A stretch of DNA of 64,000 nucleotides from Bacillota bacterium (GCA_023412915.1 JAEZRE010000018.1:124001-188000), one strand, 5' to 3'. Counted from the stretch's first letter, positions 52,404 through 62,347 are shown. Numbers and translations: made by a program. Notes: generated from the letters alone by a model not told the origin.

Positions 52404-52509
52404 CAGGCGCGCAGCAGGTCATCGCAAGATGGAACTTCAAGTGACGCAGAGTGAAGTGCACCCCAAATGTTAGACAAAAAATAACTAACATTTGGAGGTG
52501 TACTTTTTT

Positions 52510-53032
52510 ATGGCAAAGTATTTTTATGAACAACGTATGAAGGCTGTGTTAGTTGTAACCGAAAAACACATGTCATACGAAGTTGTTGGTAAGCAACTGG
52601 GATATTGTAAAACTCATGTAATACGGTGGGTAAAACGATATGAGAGATTTGGAGCAGATGGGCTGACTTTAAAACGCGGAACCTATACTGGAGAATTCAA
52701 ACAGAATGTCGTAGAATATATATACAAAAACCATTTATCGATTTTCGAAACAGCAACGATTTTTGAAATTCCCACTGATGTAATACTGCGAGAAAGGACC
52801 AGTGGCGCTTTACAAGAAAGGCCAGGGTGGTTTGAAAAGTATGTCATCTGATAGACCCAAGAAGCAAAAACCTAATAATGAACAGGAAAAAGCCTTACTA
52901 GCTGAAATCGAACAACTTCGCATGGAGAACGCATACTTAAAAAAATTGAACACCTTAGTTCAGGAAAGAATTGCCCGAGAGAGTGGGAGAAAGCAGCCTC
53001 TTGCTTGTCATTCAGATACTAAAATTAAATAA
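52510..53032 (+). pseudogene. IS3-family transposase orfA, frameshifted
   Basis: First part: HTH (VVGKQLGYCKTHVIRWVKRYE), then a frame jump near 52790-52802; second part carries the leucine-zipper stretch (LLAEIEQLRMENAYLKKLNTL). Together they correspond to one IS150-like OrfA. Confidence 0.85.
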
Positions 53033-53170
53033 TCAAATATTTGAAAGCATGTGATAGTTCATAATGTCAGTTGAATACATGATAAAATCCCCAAAAATGT
53101 CCGCACCTCCCGGTAATCAATTTTCGCCGGCGTTGACAAAAATAAGAAAAAAATTAGGAGAATAACTTAT

Positions 53171-53641
53171 ATGAGTAAAAGAATAGGTATGATTTACAAA
53201 CTTATGCCACAAGAAATAGAAGGAATTTATACATTTGATAAGATAAGTTCTGATGATATACATGGATTATCAGTTTCTATGTTAGAAGCATTTAAGGATA
53301 CAGCGGACTTCAATGGTGAAACTCTAGAAGAGTTAAACGAAGAGATTTATAGTGTCGTTGAAAGTACATTTGGCACATTTATTACTGATGCGTCATTTCA
53401 AATTAAACAAAATGGGGAAATTGTGGCTGTAATTCTTATAAGTTTGTATAAAGATAAACCATTTGTTTCAGAATTATTTACTGTTAAGAAATATTTGAAA
53501 CTAGGTATGGCAAGTAATCTTTTGAAAAAGAGCATAAATGTATTATTGGAATTAGGGTATAAAGATTTAGTTTTATATGTGCATCCTGAAAATGTTGCTG
53601 CTATTAATCTTTATAAAAAAATTGGATTTTTAGATTTATAA
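53171..53641 (+). CDS. GNAT-family N-acetyltransferase
   Basis: 156 aa, with ELFTVKKYLKLGMASNLLKK (acetyl-CoA loop) and VHPENVAAINLYKKIGF at the C-terminus. TAGGAG 10 nt before the ATG. Clearly AT-richer than its surroundings and lodged between IS fragments, so likely acquired. Acceptor substrate unknown. Confidence 0.85.
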   Translation: MSKRIGMIYKLMPQEIEGIYTFDKISSDDIHGLSVSMLEAFKDTADFNGETLEELNEEIYSVVESTFGTFITDASFQIKQNGEIVAVILISLYKDKPFVSELFTVKKYLKLGMASNLLKKSINVLLELGYKDLVLYVHPENVAAINLYKKIGFLDL

Positions 53642-53694
53642 CTTTATTTATAATTTTTTAATTGTCAGCAAAAATAAGTTTATTATAAGAAATC

Positions 53695-54094
53695 GCATTA
53701 TTCAAGATTTGAATATATCCGACAGGCCATCATTCCATCAGACTATGAATATACTTGATAAAGCGTTTGCCGTCATCCCTGATAATACAAATCTGATTCT
53801 CCATTCTGATCAGGGTGGCAATATCAGATGAAGTATTACCAGTATCGGCTTCAACAAAAGGGAATAAGGCAAAGCATGTTACGTAAAGGAAACTGTCTGG
53901 ATAATTCAGTTATTGAGAACTTTTTTGGCCTACTAAAGTCAGAATTGCTTTATTTACATGAGTTTGACTCAATTGATCATTTTCGTAAAGAGCTTGAAGA
54001 TTACATAGATTACTACAACAATAAGCGAATTAAGTGCAAACTAAAAGGACTGAGTCCGGTTAATTATCGGATCCAGTCCCTTAGGATTGTTTAA
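53695..54094 (+). pseudogene. IS3-family transposase orfB, 3' fragment, frameshifted
   Basis: Starts with NISDRPSFHQTMNILDKAF and ILHSDQG, then a one-base loss; continues in another frame with YYQYRLQQKGIRQSMLRKGN, IENFFGLLKSELLYL and YIDYYNNKRIKCKLKGLSP. Contains the last DDE acidic residue, but the N-terminal half is gone. Confidence 0.88.
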
Positions 54095-54155
54095 TTAAAA
54101 TCGTCTAACTTTTTGGGTTCAGTTCACCTTGCGTTTCGGTCTGTGTTTGCCTGTC

Positions 54156-55325
54156 TTACACCACCTGCAGGATGGCGCATTTCAGATATTCCGTCTCGGG
54201 AGCCGCAAGCAGAATCGGATGATCCTTCGCCTGCGAGCGGTATTCGATGAGTCTTATCTTTCTGCGGGAATCGATACCCGCGTTGTAAACAATATCCATG
54301 AACATTTCAGGATCGATATGCTGAGAGCAGGAGCAGGTTACCAGAAAACCGCCGCTGTTCAGTATCTGCATGGCACGTAGGTTTATTTCCTTATATCCCC
54401 GCACCGCTCCTTCCACGGAGCTCTTGTTTTTTGTGAAAGCAGGCGGATCGAGTATGACCGTATCGAAGCGTTCACCGCTTTCGCGGTATTCCCTAAGCCT
54501 GTCGAAAACGTTTGCGCTCTCAAACCGGCAGATGCCCTCGAGCCGGTTCAGTCTTGCATTAGCCGATGCGGTTTCCACGGCGTGTTCCGAAATATCGAGG
54601 CCTAGAACGCTCGAGGCGCCGTAGCTGCCTGCATGCAGCGCAAACGATCCGGTATGGCTGAAGCAGTCCAGTACCTTCGCACCCTTTACGAATGGCCGGA
54701 TAGCCGCTCTGTTTTCCTTCTGATCAAGGAAAAAGCCGGTTTTTTGACCTTCGGCCACATCGACTATGAACCTAATACCGTTCTCACGCATTTCAACATC
54801 GGTGTCGAATTCGCCTCTCAGAAAGCCTTTTTTCTCTTCAAGGCCTTCGAGCAGGCGCACGCCTATGTCATTCCTCTCATAAACTCCGCGAGGGTTGATT
54901 ATTTTGCAGAGCATATCGACGATTTCCTGCTTATATTTTTCAATACCTAGCGATGAAGTCTGAATTACAAGTATGTCGGAGAATTTATCAACAATAAGGC
55001 CTGGCAGGAAGTCCGATTCGGAGAAAACCACCCTGCAGCTGTCGAGGTCTGCAACCTTCTTACGATACTCCCACGCGGCCTCCAGCCGCTTGAAAAAGAA
55101 ATCCGGTCCGATCTGTTCCTGCTCGTAAGTAAGAATTCTGAGCGTGATCTGAGATTTCGGGTTGTAGAAGCCCCTTGCCAGGAAGCGATTATTACCGGCA
55201 TATATATCGACGATATCACCGGGCTTTGCATCGGGCTCTACAGAGGCTATATCGCTCCTGTATATCCAGGGATGCCCGTATTCGACCCGCTTTTCCTTAC
55301 CTTTGACCAAAACTGCCTTTGCCAT
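54156..55325 (-). CDS. RlmI/RlmK-like class I SAM-dependent rRNA methyltransferase
   Basis: 389 aa. N-terminal PUA-like domain (VEYGHPWIYRSDI), RlmI insert, then SAM domain: VLDCFSHTGSFALHAG, VLGLDISEHAVETA, and VILDPPAFTKNK (catalytic-type DPPAF). Methylates a cytosine in 23S rRNA in characterised relatives. ATG 55325. Confidence 0.9.
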   Translation of the reverse strand: MAKAVLVKGKEKRVEYGHPWIYRSDIASVEPDAKPGDIVDIYAGNNRFLARGFYNPKSQITLRILTYEQEQIGPDFFFKRLEAAWEYRKKVADLDSCRVVFSESDFLPGLIVDKFSDILVIQTSSLGIEKYKQEIVDMLCKIINPRGVYERNDIGVRLLEGLEEKKGFLRGEFDTDVEMRENGIRFIVDVAEGQKTGFFLDQKENRAAIRPFVKGAKVLDCFSHTGSFALHAGSYGASSVLGLDISEHAVETASANARLNRLEGICRFESANVFDRLREYRESGERFDTVILDPPAFTKNKSSVEGAVRGYKEINLRAMQILNSGGFLVTCSCSQHIDPEMFMDIVYNAGIDSRRKIRLIEYRSQAKDHPILLAAPETEYLKCAILQVV

Positions 55326-55415
55326 GTGAATTCTCCTTTCGAGTACATCTCATATTATACCAACGCGTTATTTACAGTCAAGGAAGCAATGGGCGAAACA
55401 TCGGGATGGTTTTTC

Positions 55416-55622
55416 GAGACGCAGGGGCGGCTGCAAGGATGCTTGATGATGCGACTTAGCGGCATATGGCAAATGCAAATACAGGCGAGGTAAATCCGCC
55501 ATGGATGGCGGATTTAGCCAGATACGGCTGGATGCCGTTAGAGGCGGCCGAGCAATGCGGTGCATGAGCCTTATGCCGCTCGGAGCCATCATCCCGCATC
55601 CTTACAGCGGCCCCTGCGTCTC
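55416..55622. repeat. 207-bp imperfect palindrome next to the LTA-synthase-like gene
   Basis: Ends GAGACGCAGGGGC.../...GCCCCTGCGTCTC; the outer 55 nt of the arms match at about 45 positions, and the centre is a perfect 12-bp palindrome TAAATCCGCCAT-GG-ATGGCGGATTTA. The right end overlaps the stop codon of the gene at 55621. No CDS inside. The rest of the gap to 55326 shows nothing else. Confidence 0.75.
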
Positions 55623-57471
55623 ACTTTTCATCTTCCTTGAGGTACTTCAGCGCGTCCTTGTGCAGGATCAGGTCGGATATTTTCAGCTCATACTGATATT
55701 TTGCTATTTCAGCCTCATACAAGCTCTTATCCACAGGCCTCCCCTTGCTGTCGTAAACCTTGTCCTCTGTAGACACATAGGTGAAATCCTTTGTTATTAC
55801 GGAGGAGTTCCTGAGGACCGCGTGGCCGTTCTCGCTGTTGAATATATCGTGCCCTATTGCGTAAGGAGCTTCAAACCCCATAAGGTTGGCGAGGGTGGGG
55901 AGCAGATCGAGCTGTCCGCATACCGTCCTGTTCACACCCGTAGCTTTCATCCCAGGAAACCGTATAAAGCACGGCACCCTCTGAAATCTGACCCAATTAT
56001 ATTCGCTGAACGTGTAACCGGTGAGGTCCGAGAAGGATTTATTCTGATCCTTCGGAAAAGCATAATGGTCGCCGTACAGGACAATCACGGAATTATCATA
56101 GAGGTCTCTGCGTTTCAGTTCGTAAAACAATTCGCCGACGGCTTCATCTACATAATTTGCCGCCTTGACATAATCACCTGACAGTGTGCCCTCGAGACTC
56201 CCTGTGTCGAAGCCTTCGCCTGCATTGAAGAAATTATAGGGGTGATGGCTTGACAGAGTTATCATGAAACTGTATACAGGGCCTGCGACGTCGGACAGCT
56301 CGAGTGCCTGGCGGAAGAAGGATTTATCGCTGAGCCCCCATCCGAGAAGATCGTCCATCGTGAAATCCCTGCTGCTTATGAATTGGTCGAACCCCAGGGC
56401 GCCGTACATCTCCGTCCTGTTCCAGAAGCTCGGGTAATTGGCATGGAAAACGAACGAAGAATATTTCTTTTTATCAAGCATTCGGCTCAAACTGTCATAG
56501 GTGTTGCCGGAAAACCTGAAATAGACGGAGGAGTCTCCCAGCGGGTAAAGCGAGGTATTTGTCAGAAATTCCGCATCCGAGGTGTTTCCGGCGCCTGTCT
56601 GGCTGTAAAAATTATTGAAATAGACGCTGTCACGGATGAAACGGTTGAGATTGGGTGTTATTTCCTTCCCGTTGCACTTCGCGTTGATCAGGAATTGTTG
56701 GATCGCTTCAAGCTGAATGACGATAAGGTTTTTTCCGGCCGCGGCTCCTTTGAATTTGATACCCGTATCGCGGTTCGAAGTGAAAAAGCTTTCGAGCTCG
56801 GATTTTTCTTCTGCTTGAAGGGTGCGGTCTTCGAAGTAGTTTTCCTTTATAAACCTGTCGCTATCGTAATAATGGAAGTAGAATATGCCAAGGTTATTTA
56901 CAACATATTTATTGTCATATGGAAAAGTCCCCTGCGATGACTTGCCATAAGCAAAGTTCGACAGTGCGTATCCGCATGTGAAAAGCAGAAGCGCCGCGCA
57001 GAGCTTGAAAACAGGCTTTATCCTCGTTACACCGCCCCTGATCCGGAATTTCAGCACAACGATACCTATACACAATATAGGCAGGTCCGCGGCGAAAATC
57101 AAATCGCCCGGTTTGAACAAGGACTTTATGCTGCCTCCTACTGCTCCCAACAGCCTGAGTTGATTCAAAACCGTTACTGTCATAAGGTTTTGGAAATACC
57201 GGAAATAGAGCATGTCAGCCAGTAATAGCAGACTGACAGCCACATCGGCAAAAATCAGGATATAAAGCCTCCGGCGGTTAAACAGTACAAGTATCGCAGA
57301 AGAAACCAAAATGCAGGAAGCAAGCAGCGATATGTACATGTTTATATTAATACGGCTGAAAAACGGCATTTCACTAATCCCGGACGAGAATTGAAAATGG
57401 ACGGCCTTAAACATTACACCACAAATTGAGGCTATCCATAAAAAAGCTTCTATGACCTTTTTACTGCGCAA
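55621..57471 (-). CDS. LtaS-type lipoteichoic acid synthase family phosphoglycerol transferase
   Basis: 616 aa. Five TM helices in the first 190 residues, then an extracytoplasmic sulfatase-fold domain: QTGAGNTSDAEFL with Thr nucleophile, FVFHANYPSFWNR, TLSSHHPYNFF, VLYGDHYAFP (metal DH). TTG start 57471 with AAGGCAGG about 8 nt ahead. Makes polyglycerolphosphate or a related anionic polymer, or transfers phosphoglycerol. Confidence 0.92.
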   Translation of the reverse strand: MRSKKVIEAFLWIASICGVMFKAVHFQFSSGISEMPFFSRININMYISLLASCILVSSAILVLFNRRRLYILIFADVAVSLLLLADMLYFRYFQNLMTVTVLNQLRLLGAVGGSIKSLFKPGDLIFAADLPILCIGIVVLKFRIRGGVTRIKPVFKLCAALLLFTCGYALSNFAYGKSSQGTFPYDNKYVVNNLGIFYFHYYDSDRFIKENYFEDRTLQAEEKSELESFFTSNRDTGIKFKGAAAGKNLIVIQLEAIQQFLINAKCNGKEITPNLNRFIRDSVYFNNFYSQTGAGNTSDAEFLTNTSLYPLGDSSVYFRFSGNTYDSLSRMLDKKKYSSFVFHANYPSFWNRTEMYGALGFDQFISSRDFTMDDLLGWGLSDKSFFRQALELSDVAGPVYSFMITLSSHHPYNFFNAGEGFDTGSLEGTLSGDYVKAANYVDEAVGELFYELKRRDLYDNSVIVLYGDHYAFPKDQNKSFSDLTGYTFSEYNWVRFQRVPCFIRFPGMKATGVNRTVCGQLDLLPTLANLMGFEAPYAIGHDIFNSENGHAVLRNSSVITKDFTYVSTEDKVYDSKGRPVDKSLYEAEIAKYQYELKISDLILHKDALKYLKEDEK

Positions 57472-57537
57472 AAGCGTACCTGCCTTTTTTGTGTATTATT
57501 TTTTACATTATATTAAAGTTGATACCTCATTTTTTGA

Positions 57538-58533
57538 GTGGTAGAATTATTAAAGACAAATATGGAAAATGAAAAAGGTTTTGGAGCATATGGCAATAAG
57601 GTTATACATCCGGGTGGGTGCGAAATAGGCCCCAGACCGATCGACCTGCATCTGAAAGCGCTTCGGAGCATGGGCGCCAAGATCCAGGATGCTCAGCGGG
57701 GGTTTATATACTGCGAGGCGGAAAGGCTTAAAGGCTGCGACATCCAGCTCGATTACCCCAGTGTGGGAGCCACGGAAAACATAATGCTCGCTTCCGTATT
57801 TGCCGAGGGCGAGACGATCATCAGAAATGCCGCGAAGGAACCGGAGATCCTGGATCTGCAGAATTATCTTCAGGCGACGGGAGTGCAGGTCACCGGAGCC
57901 GGAACGAGCGTGATCCGGATACAGGGTGGAGAACACAAGCTGCGAAGCGCGGAGCATACGATTATTACCGACCGGATAGTGACCGGTACATATATGGCCG
58001 CTGCAGGGATCACAGGCGGGGTGTTGCTTTTGAAGAATGTTATCCCGGAGTATCTGACTTCCATTACAGCCATTTTGCGTGAAAGCGGCTGCAGGGTCAA
58101 TATCAAGGGAAGTACGATGCTGGTCACGGGACCCAGCAGACTCAGGGCCGTTGATATCATAAGGACACTGCCGTATCCCGGGTTTCCGACAGACATGCAG
58201 GCTCAGCTCGTGGCAATGCTCACGATAGCCAGAGGCACAAGCATAATGGTCGAAACGGTTTTTGAAAACAGGTATAAACATGTCGACGAATTGCTTAGAA
58301 TGGGAGCGAATATAAAGCTCGAAGGCCGCCTGGCCGTTATCAAGGGAGTAAAGAAGCTGACGGGTGCAAATGTCTGCGCGCGCGATCTCAGAGGAGGAGC
58401 GGCATTGGTGCTGGCAGGTCTTGCCGCCGAAGGCGAGACTGTTATTTCGGACATAAAGCATATCGACAGGGGTTATGAGTATATAGAAGAGAAACTGAGG
58501 CAGTGCGGAGCGTCTATCCAGCGCTTACCATGA
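57538..58533 (+). CDS. murA: MurA-like UDP-GlcNAc enolpyruvyl transferase, N-terminally truncated
   Basis: 331 aa against about 420 in the family. The frame picks up at the catalytic Cys motif HPGGCEIGPRPID (E. coli Cys115, Arg120) and keeps GFPTDMQAQ (Asp305) and RGGAALVLAG (Arg397), but the first ~100 residues, with the Lys22/Asn23 pair and Arg91, are absent. The preceding 65 nt are unrelated AT-rich DNA with no clear ribosome binding site. Probably non-functional, or an assembly/rearrangement junction; the rest has no frameshift. Confidence 0.85.
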   Translation: MVELLKTNMENEKGFGAYGNKVIHPGGCEIGPRPIDLHLKALRSMGAKIQDAQRGFIYCEAERLKGCDIQLDYPSVGATENIMLASVFAEGETIIRNAAKEPEILDLQNYLQATGVQVTGAGTSVIRIQGGEHKLRSAEHTIITDRIVTGTYMAAAGITGGVLLLKNVIPEYLTSITAILRESGCRVNIKGSTMLVTGPSRLRAVDIIRTLPYPGFPTDMQAQLVAMLTIARGTSIMVETVFENRYKHVDELLRMGANIKLEGRLAVIKGVKKLTGANVCARDLRGGAALVLAGLAAEGETVISDIKHIDRGYEYIEEKLRQCGASIQRLP

Positions 58534-58575
58534 CCCAGGCGGGCATACAAAAGATGGATATTCAGGGGGATATTC

Positions 58576-59424
58576 ATGAAATTACGAAGGATTAAGAAAG
58601 CAAACGGACCTTCGCTTAAAACAGAAAAAGGCAAGAAAAGGCGCAGAAAGGCAGTGAGGCTGGTTAGAAATCTTATTGTGACCGCCTTGTTTACTGCGAC
58701 ATTGATTTACGCCGCACTCTCGCCTTTTTTTAATATCAAGGAAATATCGGTAAACGCTTCGAAGCATTACGACAAGGCTATTCTTGAGGAGGCTTCCGGC
58801 GTAAGCACGGGACAGAACGGCTTCAGGCTTTTATTCGGCGGGGCGGGCAGGTTTTTCCTTTTACATATCGGATCGGCCGAGAAACAGATACTTGAGAAAT
58901 GCCCATATGTAAAAAGCGCCAGTGTAAGGTATATACTGCCCTCAAAGGTCATCATCGGGGTTGAGGAGAGGACTCCCGCCGTAATAATCCGGACAAAAAC
59001 AGCGAGTATTCTGGCCGACAAGGAAGGATACCTGCTGGAAACCGGCGCGGATCCGAAGAAGCTGAAATTGCCCGTGATCAAAGTCCCGGAGCCCAAAACG
59101 CTGATTCTGGGAAAAAAGATCGATACACCCGGGGAAAATCTTATATCCGCCTATGATCTGTTCGATACTATAAGGGAAATGGATGGCGCAAATGAGGACA
59201 AGCTGATACCCGTGGTGGATTACGTCGATGTCAGCGATATGAACAATGTGCGTTTTTCACTGCAGAATCGCGTTACTGTCAATTTGGGGAAATTGGATGA
59301 TTTGCATTATAAAATTAACACTACCAGAACTATTTTCTTAAAGAGCCTGAAAAAAACAGACAGGGGAGTGCTGGATTTCTCGATAGATGCAGATCCGGTA
59401 TTTACCCCGGAAAGCGGAGGTTGA
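58576..59424 (+). CDS. ftsQ: FtsQ/DivIB cell division protein
   Basis: 282 aa. Basic cytoplasmic tail, TM about 33-55, POTRA domain (FNIKEISVNASKHYDKAILEEASGV), then FtsQ domain (CPYVKSASVRYILPSKVIIGVEER). AGGGGG upstream of the ATG. Part of the dcw cluster. Confidence 0.93.
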   Translation: MKLRRIKKANGPSLKTEKGKKRRRKAVRLVRNLIVTALFTATLIYAALSPFFNIKEISVNASKHYDKAILEEASGVSTGQNGFRLLFGGAGRFFLLHIGSAEKQILEKCPYVKSASVRYILPSKVIIGVEERTPAVIIRTKTASILADKEGYLLETGADPKKLKLPVIKVPEPKTLILGKKIDTPGENLISAYDLFDTIREMDGANEDKLIPVVDYVDVSDMNNVRFSLQNRVTVNLGKLDDLHYKINTTRTIFLKSLKKTDRGVLDFSIDADPVFTPESGG

Positions 59425-59430
59425 ACATAT

Positions 59431-59781
59431 ATGTTGCCGATTTTAGGAATGATCATAGGGATTTTGATAGGAGTATTTTTAATACCGGTCAATATTCCGC
59501 AGCAGTACTCGATCTATATGGCCGTGGCGATCCTTGCGGCGCTTGATTCCGTATTCGGAGGTATCGCCGCTACGATGCAGCAGAAATTCGACATGAAGGT
59601 TTTCATTTCGGGATTTTTCGGGAATGCCGTTCTGGCGGCTATTCTTGCATACATAGGAGATCAGCTGGGTTTGCAGCTTTACCTTGCGGCAATATTTGCA
59701 TTTGGAAACAGAATATTTCTAAATTTCGCAGTTATTCGCAGATATATGTTGAATAAGTCGGCCAAAAAAGATAATATATAG
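59431..59781 (+). CDS. sbp: Small basic protein (Sbp, DUF1290)
   Basis: 116 aa membrane protein with about three TM segments (MIIGILIGVFLIP, AVAILAALDSVFGG) and the typical place between ftsQ and ftsA in Clostridia and Bacilli. Function unclear. Confidence 0.9.
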   Translation: MLPILGMIIGILIGVFLIPVNIPQQYSIYMAVAILAALDSVFGGIAATMQQKFDMKVFISGFFGNAVLAAILAYIGDQLGLQLYLAAIFAFGNRIFLNFAVIRRYMLNKSAKKDNI

Positions 59782-59802
59782 TTTGTAGGGGGTTGCTTCT
59801 TT

Positions 59803-61035
59803 GTGGGTGATTTGATTGTTAGCATTGACATCGGAACTTCCAAGGCCTGTGCGCTTATAGGAAGGATCAATAAGAATTCCCAGCTGGATATTATCGGCAG
59901 GGGCATGGCTCCGTGCAGCGGCTTGAAAAAGGGTGTCATCGTAGACATCGAAAGTACTGCTGCCAGTATTAAAAACGCGCTCGGGGATGCCGAGTCGGCC
60001 GCCAATATTCGCGTAGGTTCCGCTTACGTCAATATACACGGCATGCATGTCAGTGTTATCAACAACCTAAGCCGGCTCAGTATCAACGGCAGGGAAATTA
60101 CACAGCGCGACGTCGACGGTATACTGCATGAAGCCGGTGACATCGAGATACCGGAAGACAGGCAGCTTATCGACGTCATACCCAGACAATACATAATTGA
60201 CGGTTACGATGAGATAGCAGATCCCGTAGGCATGGTAGGGACCAGGATGGAAGTCGACGCCGACATACTCGTCGGGAAGATAACTTCTGTTCAGAACATT
60301 GTGAAAAGCATGGAACGCGTAGGCATCAAGATCGACGGGATAGTTGCCGAGGCTTTTGCCACGGGTGAGATAGGTCTGACCTCGGATGAAAAGGATATAG
60401 GCGTAGCAATGCTCGATGTAGGAGGCAGTGTTACAGACATTTCATTATATATAGGAAAACGTCTTGTTTTTTACGATACTATACCGGTCGGCGGAGACCA
60501 CATAACGAACGACATAGCGATTGGCCTGAAGATCTCGAATATGGAGGCTGAAAAGATAAAACGCCAGTTCGAGCTTGCGCTGACCTCGCTTATAAAGAAC
60601 GATCAGGAAATAAGTGTTCTCGACATCAACGAAAATAAAAAGAAAAACGTAAAAGTGTCGGAAGTGGTTGAAATAATCGAAGCCAGGGTTTATGAGATAT
60701 TCTCGCTTTGCAGGTCGCAGATGGAAAAGGCAGGCTTCAGGATACCTGAAAACGGGAGCGTCGTTATGACCGGCGCGGGCATCTCTTATGTCGACGGCTG
60801 CAGGCAGCTCGCACAGGAGGTTTTCGAGCTTCCGGTAAGAGTGGTTCAGGCCGGACAGCTGCAGGGAGTTTCCAAACCGGAATTCATCGCGGCGGCAGGA
60901 ATGATCCGCTATGTTGCCAACATAAGAAAAGGCGGAAGCACAGCTAATGAAATAAAGCTCAAAAAAACTGCAAACGCGCCAGTTAAAGAGTCTTTCATAG
61001 ATAAAATTATTTCGTTTATTAAGGAAATATTTTGA
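59803..61035 (+). CDS. ftsA: FtsA cell division protein
   Basis: 410 aa actin-like ATPase. DIGTSKACALIG, AMLDVGGSVTDISLYI and VMTGAGISYVDG; C-terminal amphipathic helix (FIDKIISFIKEIF) for membrane binding. GTG start with AGGGGG 10 nt ahead. Confidence 0.95.
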   Translation: MGDLIVSIDIGTSKACALIGRINKNSQLDIIGRGMAPCSGLKKGVIVDIESTAASIKNALGDAESAANIRVGSAYVNIHGMHVSVINNLSRLSINGREITQRDVDGILHEAGDIEIPEDRQLIDVIPRQYIIDGYDEIADPVGMVGTRMEVDADILVGKITSVQNIVKSMERVGIKIDGIVAEAFATGEIGLTSDEKDIGVAMLDVGGSVTDISLYIGKRLVFYDTIPVGGDHITNDIAIGLKISNMEAEKIKRQFELALTSLIKNDQEISVLDINENKKKNVKVSEVVEIIEARVYEIFSLCRSQMEKAGFRIPENGSVVMTGAGISYVDGCRQLAQEVFELPVRVVQAGQLQGVSKPEFIAAAGMIRYVANIRKGGSTANEIKLKKTANAPVKESFIDKIISFIKEIF

Positions 61036-61145
61036 ATTTTTCAGGCATTTCAGATAGAATTTTTTATGAAAACTTTGCTTGCTTAAATGTATGGAATAAG
61101 ATATTATTTAAGTAATGCCAAACCAATGACGAAGGGGGATTCAAT

Positions 61146-62243
61146 TTGCTGGAGTTTGATATCGACATGGAACAATTTGCCCAGATTAAGGTCATAGGCG
61201 TCGGTGGTGGAGGCAATAACGCCGTCAACAGGATGATATCCGCGGGTCTTCGCGGTGTAGAATTCATAGCAATAAATACTGATAAACAGGCTCTTTTTCT
61301 TTCCAAAGCAAATACAAAAATACAAGTAGGGGACAAGCTTACCAAAGGTCTCGGCGCGGGTGCAAATCCTGAAATCGGTGAAAAAGCCGCCGATGAAAGC
61401 AAGGATGAGATAGCACAGTCAATTAAAGGCGCCGATATGGTATTCGTTACAGCCGGAATGGGCGGCGGTACCGGAACCGGAGGAGCTCCAGTAGTCGCGC
61501 AGATCGCGAAGGAAATGGGTATCCTGACCGTGGGCGTTGTCACCAAGCCCTTCATGTTCGAAGGCCGTAAGAGGATGCAGTATGCGGAACAGGGCATCGA
61601 GAAGCTCAAAAGTGTGGTTGATACTCTCGTAACGATCCCCAATGACAGATTGCTGCAGGTCGCTGAAAAGAAAACTTCCATTATAGATGCTTTCAGAATG
61701 GCTGATGATGTGCTCAGACAGGGCGTTCAGGGTATTTCGGACCTGATAGCGGTGCCCGGACTGATCAATCTGGATTTTGCCGATGTAAAGACGATCATGC
61801 TCAACACCGGTATAGCGCATATGGGTATTGGCCGTGCGTCCGGAGACGGCAGGGCCGAGGAAGCGGCAAAACAGGCCATACAGTCTCCGCTGCTCGAAAC
61901 GACTATCGACGGCGCAAGGGGCGTATTGCTCAATATCACGGGCGGTGCGGATCTCGGGTTGTTCGAAGTCAACATGGCAGCCGAACTCATTCAGAAATCC
62001 GCCGATCCTGACGCCAATATCATTGTTGGTGCGGTTATCGACGAGAACCTTAAGGATGAGATACTCATCACCGTTATAGCTACAGGCTTCGAAAAGGGAC
62101 CGGTCATAAGAAAGCTTGAAAAGATAGCCGAAAAGACCCCTCTAAAGTCTGAACCTGCTCCTCTGAAGAGACATACGGGCGGAGAGGTATCGGATGACGA
62201 GCTGGAAATTCCCACTTTCCTTAGGAAAAACCGTTTTAAATAG
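61146..62243 (+). CDS. ftsZ: FtsZ tubulin-like division GTPase
   Basis: 365 aa. Signature GGGTGTGGAP, VIGVGGGGNNAVNRM and the T7-loop region IGRASGDGRAEEAAK; C-terminal conserved peptide DELEIPTFLRKNRF binds FtsA. TTG start with AAGGGGG upstream. Followed by a terminator. Confidence 0.98.
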   Translation: MLEFDIDMEQFAQIKVIGVGGGGNNAVNRMISAGLRGVEFIAINTDKQALFLSKANTKIQVGDKLTKGLGAGANPEIGEKAADESKDEIAQSIKGADMVFVTAGMGGGTGTGGAPVVAQIAKEMGILTVGVVTKPFMFEGRKRMQYAEQGIEKLKSVVDTLVTIPNDRLLQVAEKKTSIIDAFRMADDVLRQGVQGISDLIAVPGLINLDFADVKTIMLNTGIAHMGIGRASGDGRAEEAAKQAIQSPLLETTIDGARGVLLNITGGADLGLFEVNMAAELIQKSADPDANIIVGAVIDENLKDEILITVIATGFEKGPVIRKLEKIAEKTPLKSEPAPLKRHTGGEVSDDELEIPTFLRKNRFK

Positions 62244-62296
62244 GATATGAGTCCGGTGTAAATCCCGTTGAAGGTATCCTGATAATCACTGCAGAT

Positions 62297-62331
62297 AAAC
62301 CAGGTCATAATTGAATGACCTGGTTTTTTAT
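62297..62331 (+). terminator. Terminator after ftsZ
   Basis: AAACCAGGTCAT - AATTGA - ATGACCTGGTTT perfect 12-bp stem plus TTTTATTT. Confidence 0.92.
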
Positions 62332-62347
62332 TTCACAATGACAATTT

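Larger units (their letters stand above)
52452..54126 (+). mobile_element. Decayed IS3-family insertion sequence with internal foreign segment
   Basis: Left end TGAAGTGCACCCCAAATGTTAGAC and right end (reversed) TGAACTGAACCCAAAAAGTTAGAC are matching inverted ends of IS3 type (TG...CA). Contains frameshifted orfA and orfB fragments. About 660 nt between them (53033-53695) are non-IS and hold the GNAT gene. No clear target duplication. Confidence 0.85.

Noticed and set aside
55501..56181. 226-codon plus-strand frame opposite the LtaS-like gene
   Set aside because: Starts within the large palindrome and runs antisense to a gene with clear sulfatase motifs.
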